From assembly GCA_021464525.1 (NCBI GenBank), contig JADRCO010000585.1, positions 1 to 30,200 of the forward strand: DNA of 30,200 nucleotides. The letters run 5' to 3'. Origin of the DNA: Rhizophagus sp. LPA8_4_AMF (taxonomy: Eukaryota; Glomeromycota; Glomeromycetes; Glomerales; Glomeraceae). The notes under the pieces are model-generated. The model was not told where the DNA came from. It saw only the letters and a list, made by a program, of their open reading frames with translations, and did no database searches. A program made the translations under genes and the position numbers. Positions within the stretch are counted from its first letter, which is position 1; each line of letters begins with the position of its first letter. Positions 21,430-30,191 of this stretch are shown piece by piece.

Positions 21430-21950
21430 TATATGGTGACAAAACCTCAGGGTTTTACAATGTCACAAGTCTAAACTTGTTTAGACAGTTTATTATTTTG
21501 TTTTTTTAAAAAAACCTTATACTGTATAATTTATATGATAAAAAATTTCTGATTTTTATGATTTTTACTATAGTTTTTATATATATATATATATATTATA
21601 TTTTTTAGACTTTTTATAATTAAAATTATGATTTTTTATTTTATTTTAGATTTTTATAGATGGCAGAACATGTGATCAAAATTCTTAATTTGGATTGGTC
21701 AATTAAGTTTTGACGAAGTTTACACGCACGTTCTTAGTATTAGTAAAATATAGTTTTGTTTAGCAACGATATTCTAAGTTAATTAATATATTAATTACTA
21801 ATTTTTTTTTAAAAAAAAAATTATGCACAATTGGCAAAATCTTTTTTTCTATTAATTGATAAAAAATTTAAATTATTAAAAATGTATGATTTTTAAATAA
21901 AAATTAAAATTTGGCAATAAAAGATTGAGTATAAGAATATGTTGAATAAC
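21430..21950. other. copy-B-specific insertion with hairpins
   Basis: This stretch has no counterpart at the matching place in copy A. It begins with a nested hairpin at 21435-21465 (GTGAC .. AAAACC / GGTTTT .. GTCAC) and a perfect stem GTCTAAAC-TT-GTTTAGAC at 21469-21486. A (TA)n run lies at about 21579-21595. It has no ORF and no clear terminal repeats, so whether it is an inserted element or sequence lost from A is unresolved. Confidence 0.45.
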
Positions 21951-22490
21951 TATCAGTCGTGATTTTGAGTTCTTTCAATAAATTTAGGTAATTATTTCGA
22001 ACTATTTTCGTTGTCCGGCATCATATTATTTCCAAAATCTAAAAATTTGATCATTATTTGATTATAATTTCCGTGGAAATGTGGAATATATAAAACGCGG
22101 GTTTTATTATATATTAATTTGCTATAATTCCAAATCCTATTAGGAGTTGCATAACTGGTTGACACAACGACCAATTGTTTTATTAGAATGATTTATAAAT
22201 AACTATATACACTAATAAAGGGAAAAAAATCCCATCAAGATATTCATTATAAGAGTATATTAAATAAGTTCTAGTTGCGATCTAATATAAAAGTTTCAAC
22301 TTCTTTTTCATAATTTATTGGAAATATTCTTTGCATTAAGTTTATAATTTTAATGAATTTCTGTTTAATTCATTTCCACCCGTCTAAGCTTTGAAATTTT
22401 CGACAATATTATTTGTTAAGTTTTGTCATTATTAGGAATAATGCATAAAAATTACAAGCAAATTCTTAAGAAAATAATATGGCGATCTGC

Positions 22491-22942
22491 TAAGAAAAAA
22501 ATTGGGTACGTTTTTTTATAATAAGAGAAGTGAATATCTCAGAATTTACTCTTTTATGATTTTTAATATCAAGTGACCGTTCTCAAAATGGATTTTATTA
22601 AGTTTTTGTGAAATCTTTTCATTTATATATACCAAATAATTTGTATGCCATTTACAAATTTCCGTACAGTACAAGTATTACAGTACATGTCATTTTTTTT
22701 ATAAATTATAAAATAGAGTTGCAGCAGCTGCTGCGACAGCCGTTGCGGCAGTGCAATATTATAACATTGTATTGTAATTACACTTTAGAAGAAATTAACC
22801 TTGTGTATTAGTCTCAGCGTTCACAAGTTGTATTTGATGTAATACTGTATAACTCTATTATAAACTTGTCACAGCAACGCAACAGATGCAGAATAACGTA
22901 TTTTGAGTCTGAATGTCAATTTAAATCAAAAATGTTTTTATG
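22491..22942. other. gene-free DNA with a GCAGCAGCTGCTGC block
   Basis: 22722-22756 is unusually GC-rich for this window (GCAGCAGCTGCTGC palindrome followed by GACAGCCGTTGCGGCAGTGC). The surrounding open frames at 22608-22811 and 22866-23084 have no recognisable features and are not accepted as genes. Confidence 0.5.
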
Positions 22943-22952
22943 GAATAACTAT

Positions 22953-23217
22953 ATTTTCCCCAGCATCACCATAAAAAATTCACAGTCACGTGATAATAGT
23001 AAATTATTCTTCACATCCGTCACACCCCTCCGTGTTTTCATTCTTTATGTTTATCTGAGGGACAGTTTTTTTCGAGTACTGTAGGTGAAAACATATTCGT
23101 CATGCCTTATTTGTCACTGGTCAGCCACTGATAACTTTCACATGTTAGTGCATAACGCCGTAATGCGGGCCAAAAAGTCACGTGACTGTGAATTTTTATG
23201 GTGTTGCTAGGGTAGTT
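22953..23217. mobile_element. MULE-type MITE (265 bp) with 10-bp target duplication
   Basis: GAATAACTAT occurs immediately outside both ends (22943-22952 and 23218-23227). Just inside, the left arm AGCATCACCATAAAAAATTC followed by ACAGTCACGTGA matches the reverse complement of the right arm (23178-23208), with small changes at the outermost 9 bases. A duplication of 9-10 bp with long inverted ends points to a Mutator-like MITE. The inner sequence 23138-23176 (CACATGTT..TGCATAAC....GGCCAAAAA) is shared with the 5881-6033 element. It is non-coding. Confidence 0.8.
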
Positions 23218-23273
23218 GAATAACTATCGAAAATCACGTGATCTGTGGCGTAGTTCGATTCTTTGATCCCACA

Positions 23274-23650
23274 TATACTTGCCGCCCATATTAATATGGG
23301 ATATGGGACAAAAAAGTTTTTATTCTTTTTACAAATAACTAAATTTAAAATTATATCTAAAATTTATGGTAAATATACTACTTGTAATCAAGATTTTATA
23401 TAGATTTTATTTAAAGAAAATTATTAGTAAAATTGTGAATATGGGAAATGGGATTTTGTATTTTATTTATAAATCTGAAGTTCCATATCCCATATTCAAA
23501 TATCCAACTTTATTTAATAATTTTTTTTTAATAAAATTTATATAAAATCATAATGACAAGTAAGTATGTTTATCATAAATTTTAATTTGTAAAAAGAAGT
23601 AAAAAACTTTTTTTGTCCCATATCCCATATTAATATGGGCGGCAAGTATA
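23274..23650. mobile_element. long foldback MITE (377 bp)
   Basis: The ends TATACTTGCCGCCCATATTA (23274 onward) and their reverse complement (to 23650) match perfectly over about 42 bases, apart from one base in an A run. Weaker complementarity continues almost to the centre near 23460, so nearly the whole element is two arms of one hairpin. The arm contains the perfect palindrome CCCATATTAATATGGG and repeats of CCCATAT. The flanks offer only TA or TATA as target duplication, which would fit Tc1/mariner-like mobility, but TATA could equally belong to the ends. It inserted about 45 bases from the neighbouring MITE. It is non-coding. Confidence 0.8.
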
Positions 23651-24185
23651 ATCCCAGATTCTATTTATATAATTATCTATATAGTAGTGTAGTATTAGTA
23701 GATATATGGCCTATTTAGTTTTGCAATTTTAAGAAATAATAATAAAAAAATATTCTGAAAAGAATTTATTTTATATTTTAAGTACAAAATATATGTATAT
23801 ATAGTGCTTAATTAAATAATCAAATTTGATAAAATAGATCATTTTAATATATAATTTTTTAATATTTTAACGAACCATAATGAAAAAACAATATTTATAG
23901 ATTTTTTAAAAGTAATTAGTATATGGTTTACAACGATTACATATTGTAGTTTAACATTATAAAGCTATTTTTTATTAAGTGATATTGCTTCATATAGGAT
24001 AAGATTAGCGTTTGGATCTGTGAAGTCTTTTGGCAGATGTTTGATAAAGTTGTGTTGTGGAATAATTATTATAACTCGATTATAATGGCTTTTAGTGCTT
24101 ACTCCTGGACCTTTCTTATGGTATACTGGTAGCAGTTACTACTTTCTATATTCTTTTACAGATCACTGATACTATGATACAATTT
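23651..24185. other. gene-free AT-rich DNA
   Basis: No gene is supported. The last part (about 23990-24185) is less AT-rich and may be the decayed upstream exon or intron of the relic that follows. The sequence TTTTTTTCTAG just before 24194 looks like a splice acceptor. Confidence 0.4.
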
Positions 24186-24193
24186 TTTTCTAG

Positions 24194-24760
24194 GTATGGA
24201 TTTCTATCATCACATTTCTGACTTTAAAGATGAAACTGATGATAAGAGCTGGAATGGTTTGAACTGTTTTCAATATCTGAAACATCAAGTGTTGTTTACT
24301 TCTGACAGTAAACAAGAAATCTTGGTTTCGTTTATTAGAATCTTCAAGAAAGTTAGTGAGTCCACTTTTGTGCATACTGGAGTGAGAAGAAAGCTTTAAA
24401 AATATATAAAAAAGGATTTACTATAGATAAAGAATTCGATATGGCTGAATATAGACATGAACAAGAAAAAGTGAAAGGCTGGTCAGGTGTTTGATTCCGA
24501 TTATAAATATGTCCATAGTGTAGTCTGTACTGGTACTTCATTTTTCATAGCACTAAAGGTATCTATAGTACGAGCAAGACTAAGTACCGAATTTCACTAA
24601 CAGATTATCTCTTGAGGATCCAACTGATTTGTATAAGAATGTGAAGAAAATATTAAGGTTATGGTAGGTTTATTAAAGGATAAGTTGACATCTAGTGAAG
24701 AACATGTGACTAAGAAGTGTCGCGAGGAAGAAAAAATCAAGAAAAAAAAATAATTCTATT
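24194..24760 (+). pseudogene. unidentified decayed gene fragment
   Basis: After an acceptor-like TTTTTTTCTAG, 24196-24399 reads as a 67-residue frame. The segment DFKDETDDKSWNGL and the segment SKQEILVSFIRIFKKVSEST have normal protein composition. At its end, a one-step change of frame continues coherently as ALKIYKKGFTIDKEFDMAEY and RHEQEKVKGWSG to a stop at 24494. A further charged piece, VGLLKDKLTSSEEHVTKKC, follows at about 24663-24720. The run of protein-like segments in shifting frames suggests a broken host gene. I do not recognise the family. Alternatively some pieces could be exons of a spliced gene, although no clear donors were found. Confidence 0.4.
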
Positions 24761-25113
24761 AGAAACGTCAGGTATTACACTACACAAATCCTGCAGATTT
24801 CCGTAAGATGGCACATTTTAAACCCAATTTCTTATAATGTAAATTAACGCGATATACATAATTTATTTAAAGCAAGTAACTTTGATAAGCAAAGTTGGTT
24901 TTTTCTACTATTTATTATTTGCGGAAAAATTTTAAATTAGTGAAATAATTGCAGAACTTACACAGATCTATTGTAAATATTAAGTAACGTTATGGAATAA
25001 GAAAATAAGACAATAATTTTATGAAATACATAACTGAAGCCAAACAATATATTATGGACTTTCAGTTAGTGTTCTTTTTAGTTGACTTCACGAGTTGTTC
25101 TGTCATAGTAACA

Positions 25114-25582
25114 TTACACTAAAAAGGTTACCAGGAACTTTTTACGAAATTCATTACTTTCTTCATCAGGAGTCTTTAAGTTGTAGAATTTTAGGAGATT
25201 GCGAACTTCCTTGTCTGTTAAAGCAGCAAGTTCTCTTTACGATGAGGGAAAATTCATTGGTCCTTTGCCTTCATCTGTAATCTGTTGGCAATGACTCAAA
25301 TTCTTTGATTGTAGTTGCGCAGAACGATGTTTCCCACACTAGCAGCTGAGTGAAGTTCTTCTAAAAAAAGTTTGGTTATATTTCTAAATTTTAAATTAGA
25401 AATAAAATAATATATAATTATTTTCATCATCTTGTCCTGCTTTCCTTCAATTTGTTCTAATCTTCTATCAATTTGTTTCAATATTCTATCAATTTGTTCT
25501 AATCTTCTATCAATTCTATCCATAGAGAATGAAGTGTAAGTTCAGCAGAAATACTTGCTTGTTGATGTCGTTGATGAAGCAT
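25114..25582 (-). pseudogene. broken coiled-coil protein gene
   Basis: On the minus strand, ATG at 25582 opens HQRHQQASISAELTLHS. A small frame change leads into 25523-25296, which encodes four tandem heptad-like units (IDRRLEQ, IDRILKQ, IDRRLEQ, IEGKQDK), a clear coiled coil, and then SAASVGNIVLRNYNQ. A second frame change carries on as SKNLSHCQQITDEGKGPMNF. After one stop codon, RELAALTDKEVRNLLKFYNL and KTPDEESNEFRKKFLVTFLV run to a TAA at 25116-25114. The pieces form one consistent order, so this is a single gene with about two frameshifts and one stop. From memory, short coiled-coil proteins with such an 'LAALTDKEVRNLLKFY' tail occur in Rhizophagus as multi-copy unknowns, but no function is known. 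Confidence 0.6.
25445..25520 (-). repeat. 21-bp coding tandem repeat (coiled-coil heptads)
   Basis: Three and a half copies of a 21-base unit (TAGAAGATTAGAACAAATTGA on the minus strand, shown as its heptad IDRRLEQ) are nearly identical. This suggests recent unit expansion or conversion inside the coiled-coil relic. Confidence 0.75.
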
Positions 25583-26383
25583 TATAAAAGTGGATAGTTT
25601 GAGTTGAAAATGTGATTCTTAAGAGAGAATAATGATAGCTCTTAATAAACCATTTTTAACAGTGTTGGTAAATGACATAATATGAACTATATGATATCCA
25701 TAACTTGCCATAACTCATACTGTAAGTCATTTTGGCCATAACATGAGGTATTATGACTTATGACTTTGTCATAATGGATTTAATTTGAACCAGCTAGTAT
25801 CATCTGGAGGTACGGCATCGCTACTAACTCTTACACAAGGAAATGTTCTTTCAGTAGCTATACTTGAGCTGACGTTGTTGAAATTTCTGTCGCTCAGAAC
25901 TTTCATGTGATCTTTCGGATTATGAATCTGATAAACTTCTAACTTCAAAATATTTTAACCTCTTTTTATACTTTCTATTATGTAAAGAATATTTACAAAG
26001 AATAATTTTTCATTTCAAATTAATCCACAATTTATGTAATGCAAAAGAATCATAATATTTAATACAATGTATAATGTATATATGATATTATTAATATATT
26101 CAAAAATTTATCAAGTCATATTTAAGTATTATGAACTTCTAGTTGTATTTTACTTATTTTATTGTATCATAATAAGGTATTACAAAAAAGTAATTTTTTA
26201 ATATCGAACTTAGCTTCCTTTCTTATCAACCATGATACTTATCTATATAATTGAAATATTAATAGCTTATTTATTATTAATTTAGATAATTTAATAGGAT
26301 CCAATTTATTATTTATAAATTTTATTACAATATTAATCTTCAAATTTTTCAGTTATGAATAATTGATAAATATGACCTAACTA
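25583..26383. other. gene-free DNA
   Basis: 25657-25790 is a block rich in CATAACTTGCCATAACTCAT / GTCATAAGTCATAAT-type short repeats in both orientations, possibly an old repeat element. The remainder is AT-rich and shows no gene. Confidence 0.4.
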
Positions 26384-26540
26384 TATATTTCCATTAAACG
26401 TCCCAGAATAACATTAAAAATCATTCTCAAATTTAAAATAAAATAAGAATAAAATTATACCTGTTATGTTTTTTATATACTAAATATTTTCATTTAAAGT
26501 AAAATGTGGTTTAATTAGTACTTCCATCTATAATAAAAAA
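26384..26540 (-). pseudogene. second kinase 3'-end relic (terminal exon plus 3' UTR)
   Basis: Read on the minus strand, 26540-26384 aligns with 4490-4635 of the kinase gene. It shows the acceptor TTATTATAG followed by ATGGAAGTACTAATTAAACC (compare ATGAAAGTAATCAACTACG) and the nearly identical ACTTTAAATGAAAATATTT. The match then continues through about 70 bases of 3' untranslated sequence, including TAATGTTATTCTGGGAC. Small indels break the frame. Similarity stops at the intron side near 26545, where the LINE-related sequence begins, so the rest of this kinase copy was lost or displaced there. Confidence 0.75.
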
Positions 26541-26556
26541 AGGGTTTTATTTTTTA

Positions 26557-26568
26557 TCGCTATAGCGA
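26557..26568. repeat. perfect 12-bp palindrome TCGCTATAGCGA
   Basis: This self-complementary 12-mer sits between the kinase relic and LINE ORF1, close to the probable LINE 5' junction. Its role is unknown. Confidence 0.4.
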
Positions 26569-26808
26569 CATATCGCTAGTCTGTATAATCACGTGATTTA
26601 CATTGCATGTGACTGATCATTAATTATACATTTTTTATTATATTAGTAATAATTAGCGAATATGATCAAAGAATAACTCTTTTGGACGATCAATTTGGTC
26701 AAAAAAATTTGCTAACAATTTTTTATTGAAAAACTTTTTATTTTATTATCAACCCACTATAAACTTTTATTTTTTTTGAACTCCCAGTCATATTTTACAT
26801 CTAACAAT

Positions 26809-29027
26809 ATGTCTCAAAATACCCGCTCCAAAAGACAACTTTCTAACTCTTCAAAACCTACAAAAAAAGACAATAATTTTGTCCACAAACAAACTATGTC
26901 CGATACCGCCATAGTTGAACAAACATATTCTCCCTCTCACTCTTCTGGAGAGGAGGACTCAGAGAAACGTCCTTCCAAGTTCAGAGCAACTTCGACCGAC
27001 AACACTACACACACACAGACGGTTTCTTCTTCTTCAACTTCATCGTCTCCTCAGAATAATACTCACGTACTCTCCTCAGAAGTCGATCTCTCGACACATG
27101 ATACAAATCCAGACTCACATGAAATACCAATCACATCAGAACACGTACCAATGATCATTGATCAACCGGTCACTTTACCAATTACACCTACCGCCCCTGC
27201 CTCTTCCGCTGATAAAGGAAAGGCGGCTGACACACAGGAATCCTGTACTACTATCAATGACATATTTACCAAAGCCTTAACTCCTCAAATGGCAACCATA
27301 GACGCCTTTATTCCCAGAGACAGTTTTAACAAAGAAAAATTAGACAAAGACATCCTTGAAGAAATAAAAAACACGTTCCTTAGTGAACATAATGTGATTA
27401 AATTCAAAATTCGCAACACCTTAACCTACACATATTTTGTCATCACTTTTACCTCACGTGAGGTTCTTAATACTTATCTTAAAAAACCCTTACCATTGTT
27501 GTATAATTCATATCTTCACGAACTTACACAGGTTAACATTGATACACTTATTACGAACAAATTCCAAGCTCAAGATAATAACATCATCAAAATCTTAGAT
27601 GTACCTGTTAATTATGACACCAAACTTTTAGTCAAACATTTAGCGAATGTGACTAAAAAGAATCAAAACTTATCATGAATTCAAAAAGCGCTCTCAAAAA
27701 ATCATTAACAAAAACAACCCAAAGCTAAACCTACGTACATCAAATCACCTTATAAACACGTTCTTATCAGTTTTGTAGACAAAATGGCTATTAACTATCT
27801 GTTATAAAAAGATGAATGGGGCCTCAATATCGAAGATTTTTTTGTACGAATGTTACCCGCTAATACATCTCATGATGAATACAAGAAATGAACAGTTTGT
27901 TTCTACAAAATTACTGGCGTTCCTCTTAACACAAATATTTTTGACTTGAAACTCTTACTGACTTACCTCAAAGGTCGCACTTGCACTTTTACCCAGACCA
28001 ATCACTCGTTTGTCACAAAAAACGCATACATTTACGTTCATCCTGATGATTTCAAATCCCAAAGCCGTACACGCTTCAGTATGACATTCACTCAAAATAA
28101 AAAACTTTTCATATATCCATCTACTGATATGGTGGATAAAACTTGTAGAGTGTGTGGCGATCACTCACATGTTATGGATAAATGTCCATCTCCTGACTTC
28201 CACAAAGATAAAAATGATTGTATCATTTTTCGCCAAAATTTTATTCAAAGAAATACTACCAAAATCACGTCTGATGAAAAGACATGCTCACATATAACCA
28301 TGTTATCCAACTCAATTCGCTTAGATCTTCTGCCAAGCCTTCTCGAGGCCCTAATACTCTCCGGAATAACCATCAAGTGGCTGGTTCTTTCTCAACTCAC
28401 CAATCATACCGTTCCTATCAACCGCCTAATGCGCTTGCTAATATATTACACTATCATTCATCTTCTTCAACTAATAGAACTGTCACGCTATCGAATTCTG
28501 ATTCTGTTTTGTCTAATAAATTACAGCAAGAAGTAAGAACACTTCGCGCCCAACTTGACACCATGGCTAAAACCGTTTTAGACCTATCGATTACACAGGA
28601 ACTTCACTCCCAAACTATTCGGGATGTTGAAGCTAAAGTTTCAGTTATAGAAGCACAATTTTCTAAGTTTGATGCCAAATAGGGCATCATCAAGAAAGCA
28701 ACTCTCGATAACAGTGAAAAATTAGATTTAATTATTTTCCATTTATCGGCATCCTCTTCATACAGCCCTGCAGCGTCAGTTCAATCTGACCAATATTATC
28801 ACCCGTCCGCTCATCCTGCTCCATACGATCAGGTTCCTTACCAACAATTTAAATCTGATATAGCCTCAAATAGCCAACCGGATAGTTCTAGTGACTTATA
28901 TCAAGATTCGTATACCGACAATGATGATATTTCAGAAATGAATACCATTCAAGAAATTATTTCTCCTGATCCTAATGCTCCACTGACAAAATCTCTCCTC
29001 GGCAATTTAATGAATTGGAATCATTAA
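26809..29027 (+). pseudogene. LINE ORF1 (CCHC zinc-knuckle protein), broken
   Basis: The first ATG is at 26809. The N-terminal about 130 residues are Ser/Thr/Pro-rich and disordered, followed by a folded region (about residues 150-290) rich in beta-like segments (VIKFKIRNTLTYTYFVITFT). The frame is lost near 27655. A later piece (27946-28536) carries the knuckle C-RV-C-GDHS-H-VMDK-C (CX2CX4HX4C) at about 28141-28184. Then 28284-29027, in a different frame with one internal TAG at 28680, encodes SNKLQQEVRTLRAQLDTMAK (a coiled coil) and a Ser/Tyr-rich tail ending at a TAA. There are therefore at least two frameshifts and several stops. ORF1 proteins of this kind bind the element's RNA. Confidence 0.75.
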
Positions 29028-29151
29028 ATTCCTACTGATGGTTGATCAACTCTCAGTTATTTTGGACTTCTTCTGGTTTACCCATTTTGGATTTTATTCC
29101 TTTTTTTTGATACCTTTACATTGTCCCTTTATTTGATATATTCTTTTTTAT

Positions 29152-29861
29152 ATGATAGTACAACCAAATACCAAACCTTTTAGTGCGAATTATTTTGCTC
29201 CTTTTAATTCATTCTCAAATTTGAATTTTGCTACTTTAAATATATAAGGCACGTTACGTAACAAATACACAAACCTTGTTTCCTACGTGATACATTCTAA
29301 TATACATATCTTAATCCTCTGTGAGACCAACCTGGTCGATCCTAATAATACTACGACCTCACGTCTGACACGTGAACTTTTTACACATACACCTACTAAA
29401 CACATTTTTACCATAATTCACAATCCTGACCCACTTCGGAAAGGGAGTGGAATTTCAGTTATTGTCTCCCCTATTGTTATCCCTCATATACCAAAGATCT
29501 CTCATATTCCTAGACGACTGATTCATTTGTCCCTTTTCTTTCGAAAACATCATCACATTTTTGGCCTATATTTACCTCCTATTTCTTCTAGTCGTCCTGT
29601 TCAAAAAGTACTTCTGAACATTTATAATTACGTCAATAATGCTTTATCCATTATCAATAATTATCAGAACTTCCTTTTTTTGGGTGATTTTAATATTAAC
29701 CCTCACAATACTTCGGTTACATCTTTTCTTACTTCTGAGGACTCCTCGTTTGATTCCTCATTAACCCTTTCTATTTATCACAAAAAATTATTGTCTCTAT
29801 TCAAACATTATAAATTCAAAGACATAGTTAAGGTCTTTAACCCTACACCTACTTTTACATG
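29152..29861 (+). pseudogene. LINE ORF2 start: APE-type endonuclease, broken and truncated
   Basis: From ATG 29152 the frame reads NSFSNLNFATLNI, hits one TAA at 29245, and continues in the same frame as GTLRNKYTNLVSYVIHSN and HILILCETNLVD. Hallmarks of the endonuclease/exonuclease/phosphatase fold used for target-primed insertion are present: the Asn of ATLNI, the catalytic Glu of CETN (29323-29325), the GSGISVIVSP strand, the FGLYLPP strand, LGDFNI (Asp/Asn) and FNPTPTFT. The domain is cut just after PTPTFT by the 29862 element, so its last His-bearing strand and the whole reverse transcriptase are absent here. The TAA is one base from CAA (Gln), consistent with a C-to-T change. Confidence 0.8.
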
Positions 29862-29875
29862 TAGTGTTCCGAACG

Positions 29876-30056
29876 GATCGGATCAGACCGGTTTGAGTTA
29901 AATCTGATCTGATCCGAATTCGGATCAAATAAAATCAGATTCGATCCGATCCGATTCGAATCCGAATTAGATCCGATCCGATCCGATCCGAATCTGACTT
30001 GATCTGATCTGATCCGATCCGGATCCGATCCGGATCTGATTCGGATCTGATTCGGA
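29876..30056. repeat. GATCCGAT/CGGATC satellite-like array
   Basis: About 180 bases are composed almost only of GATCYGAT and GAATYCGGAT words, with CGGATC and its complement GATCCG alternating, so the array is rich in small palindromes such as GGATCC. It is far less AT-rich than its surroundings. CGGAT words also crowd the right arm of the 576-950 MITE. Confidence 0.85.
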
Positions 30057-30080
30057 TTTTTAAACTTTTTTTACAATTTT

Positions 30081-30191
30081 AATAGAAAACGTTGCGAAAC
30101 GTTTTCTATTAAACAATTATATGTAAAAAAAACGTTTCGCAACGTTTTTTTTACGATATTAATAGAAAAACGTTGCGAAACGTTTTCTATT
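30081..30191. repeat. three near-perfect palindromes built on AACGTTGCGAAACGTT
   Basis: 30081-30110 (AATAGAAAACGTT...AACGTTTTCTATT type), 30123-30154 (GTAAAAAAAACGTTTCGCAA type) and 30161-30191 are each self-complementary, apart from the central bases and one A. All three are centred on AACGTT[TG]CG[AC]AACGTT. Transcripts would form strong hairpins. The array continues towards the window end. Confidence 0.8.

Larger units (their letters stand above)
17935..22490 (+). repeat. tandem segmental duplication, copy B
   Basis: This is the second copy of the block at 13371-17835, in the same orientation and starting about 100 bases after copy A ends. It lacks some A sequence (for example most of 13545-13790) and carries extra sequence at about 21430-21950. 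It contains a compound tract A23-T10-C4-A28 (18973-19037) where copy A has only A13. Gene B lies within it. Confidence 0.85.
26546..29861 (+). mobile_element. broken LINE (non-LTR retrotransposon), 3' part cut off
   Basis: It has two-ORF organisation: an ORF1 with a CCHC zinc knuckle (26809-29027) followed, 125 bases later, by an ORF2 that opens with an APE-type endonuclease (29152-29861). The sequence is markedly less AT-rich and uses C-ending codons more than neighbouring host genes. The 5' end is not precisely visible; it lies between the kinase relic (26540) and the ORF1 ATG. The reverse transcriptase would lie after the endonuclease, but the element is interrupted at 29862 by another element, so the rest must lie beyond the window or be missing. 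The clade (Tad-, L1- or I-like) cannot be fixed without the reverse transcriptase. Confidence 0.8.

Noticed and set aside
22608-23084. Two short frames (67 and 72 codons)
   Set aside because: No motifs, TTG/ATG starts without context, and the second runs into the MITE at 22953-23217.
23101-23240. Paired CACGTG sites considered as an E-box regulatory cluster
   Set aside because: They are the arms of a MITE and are explained by its inverted repeats.
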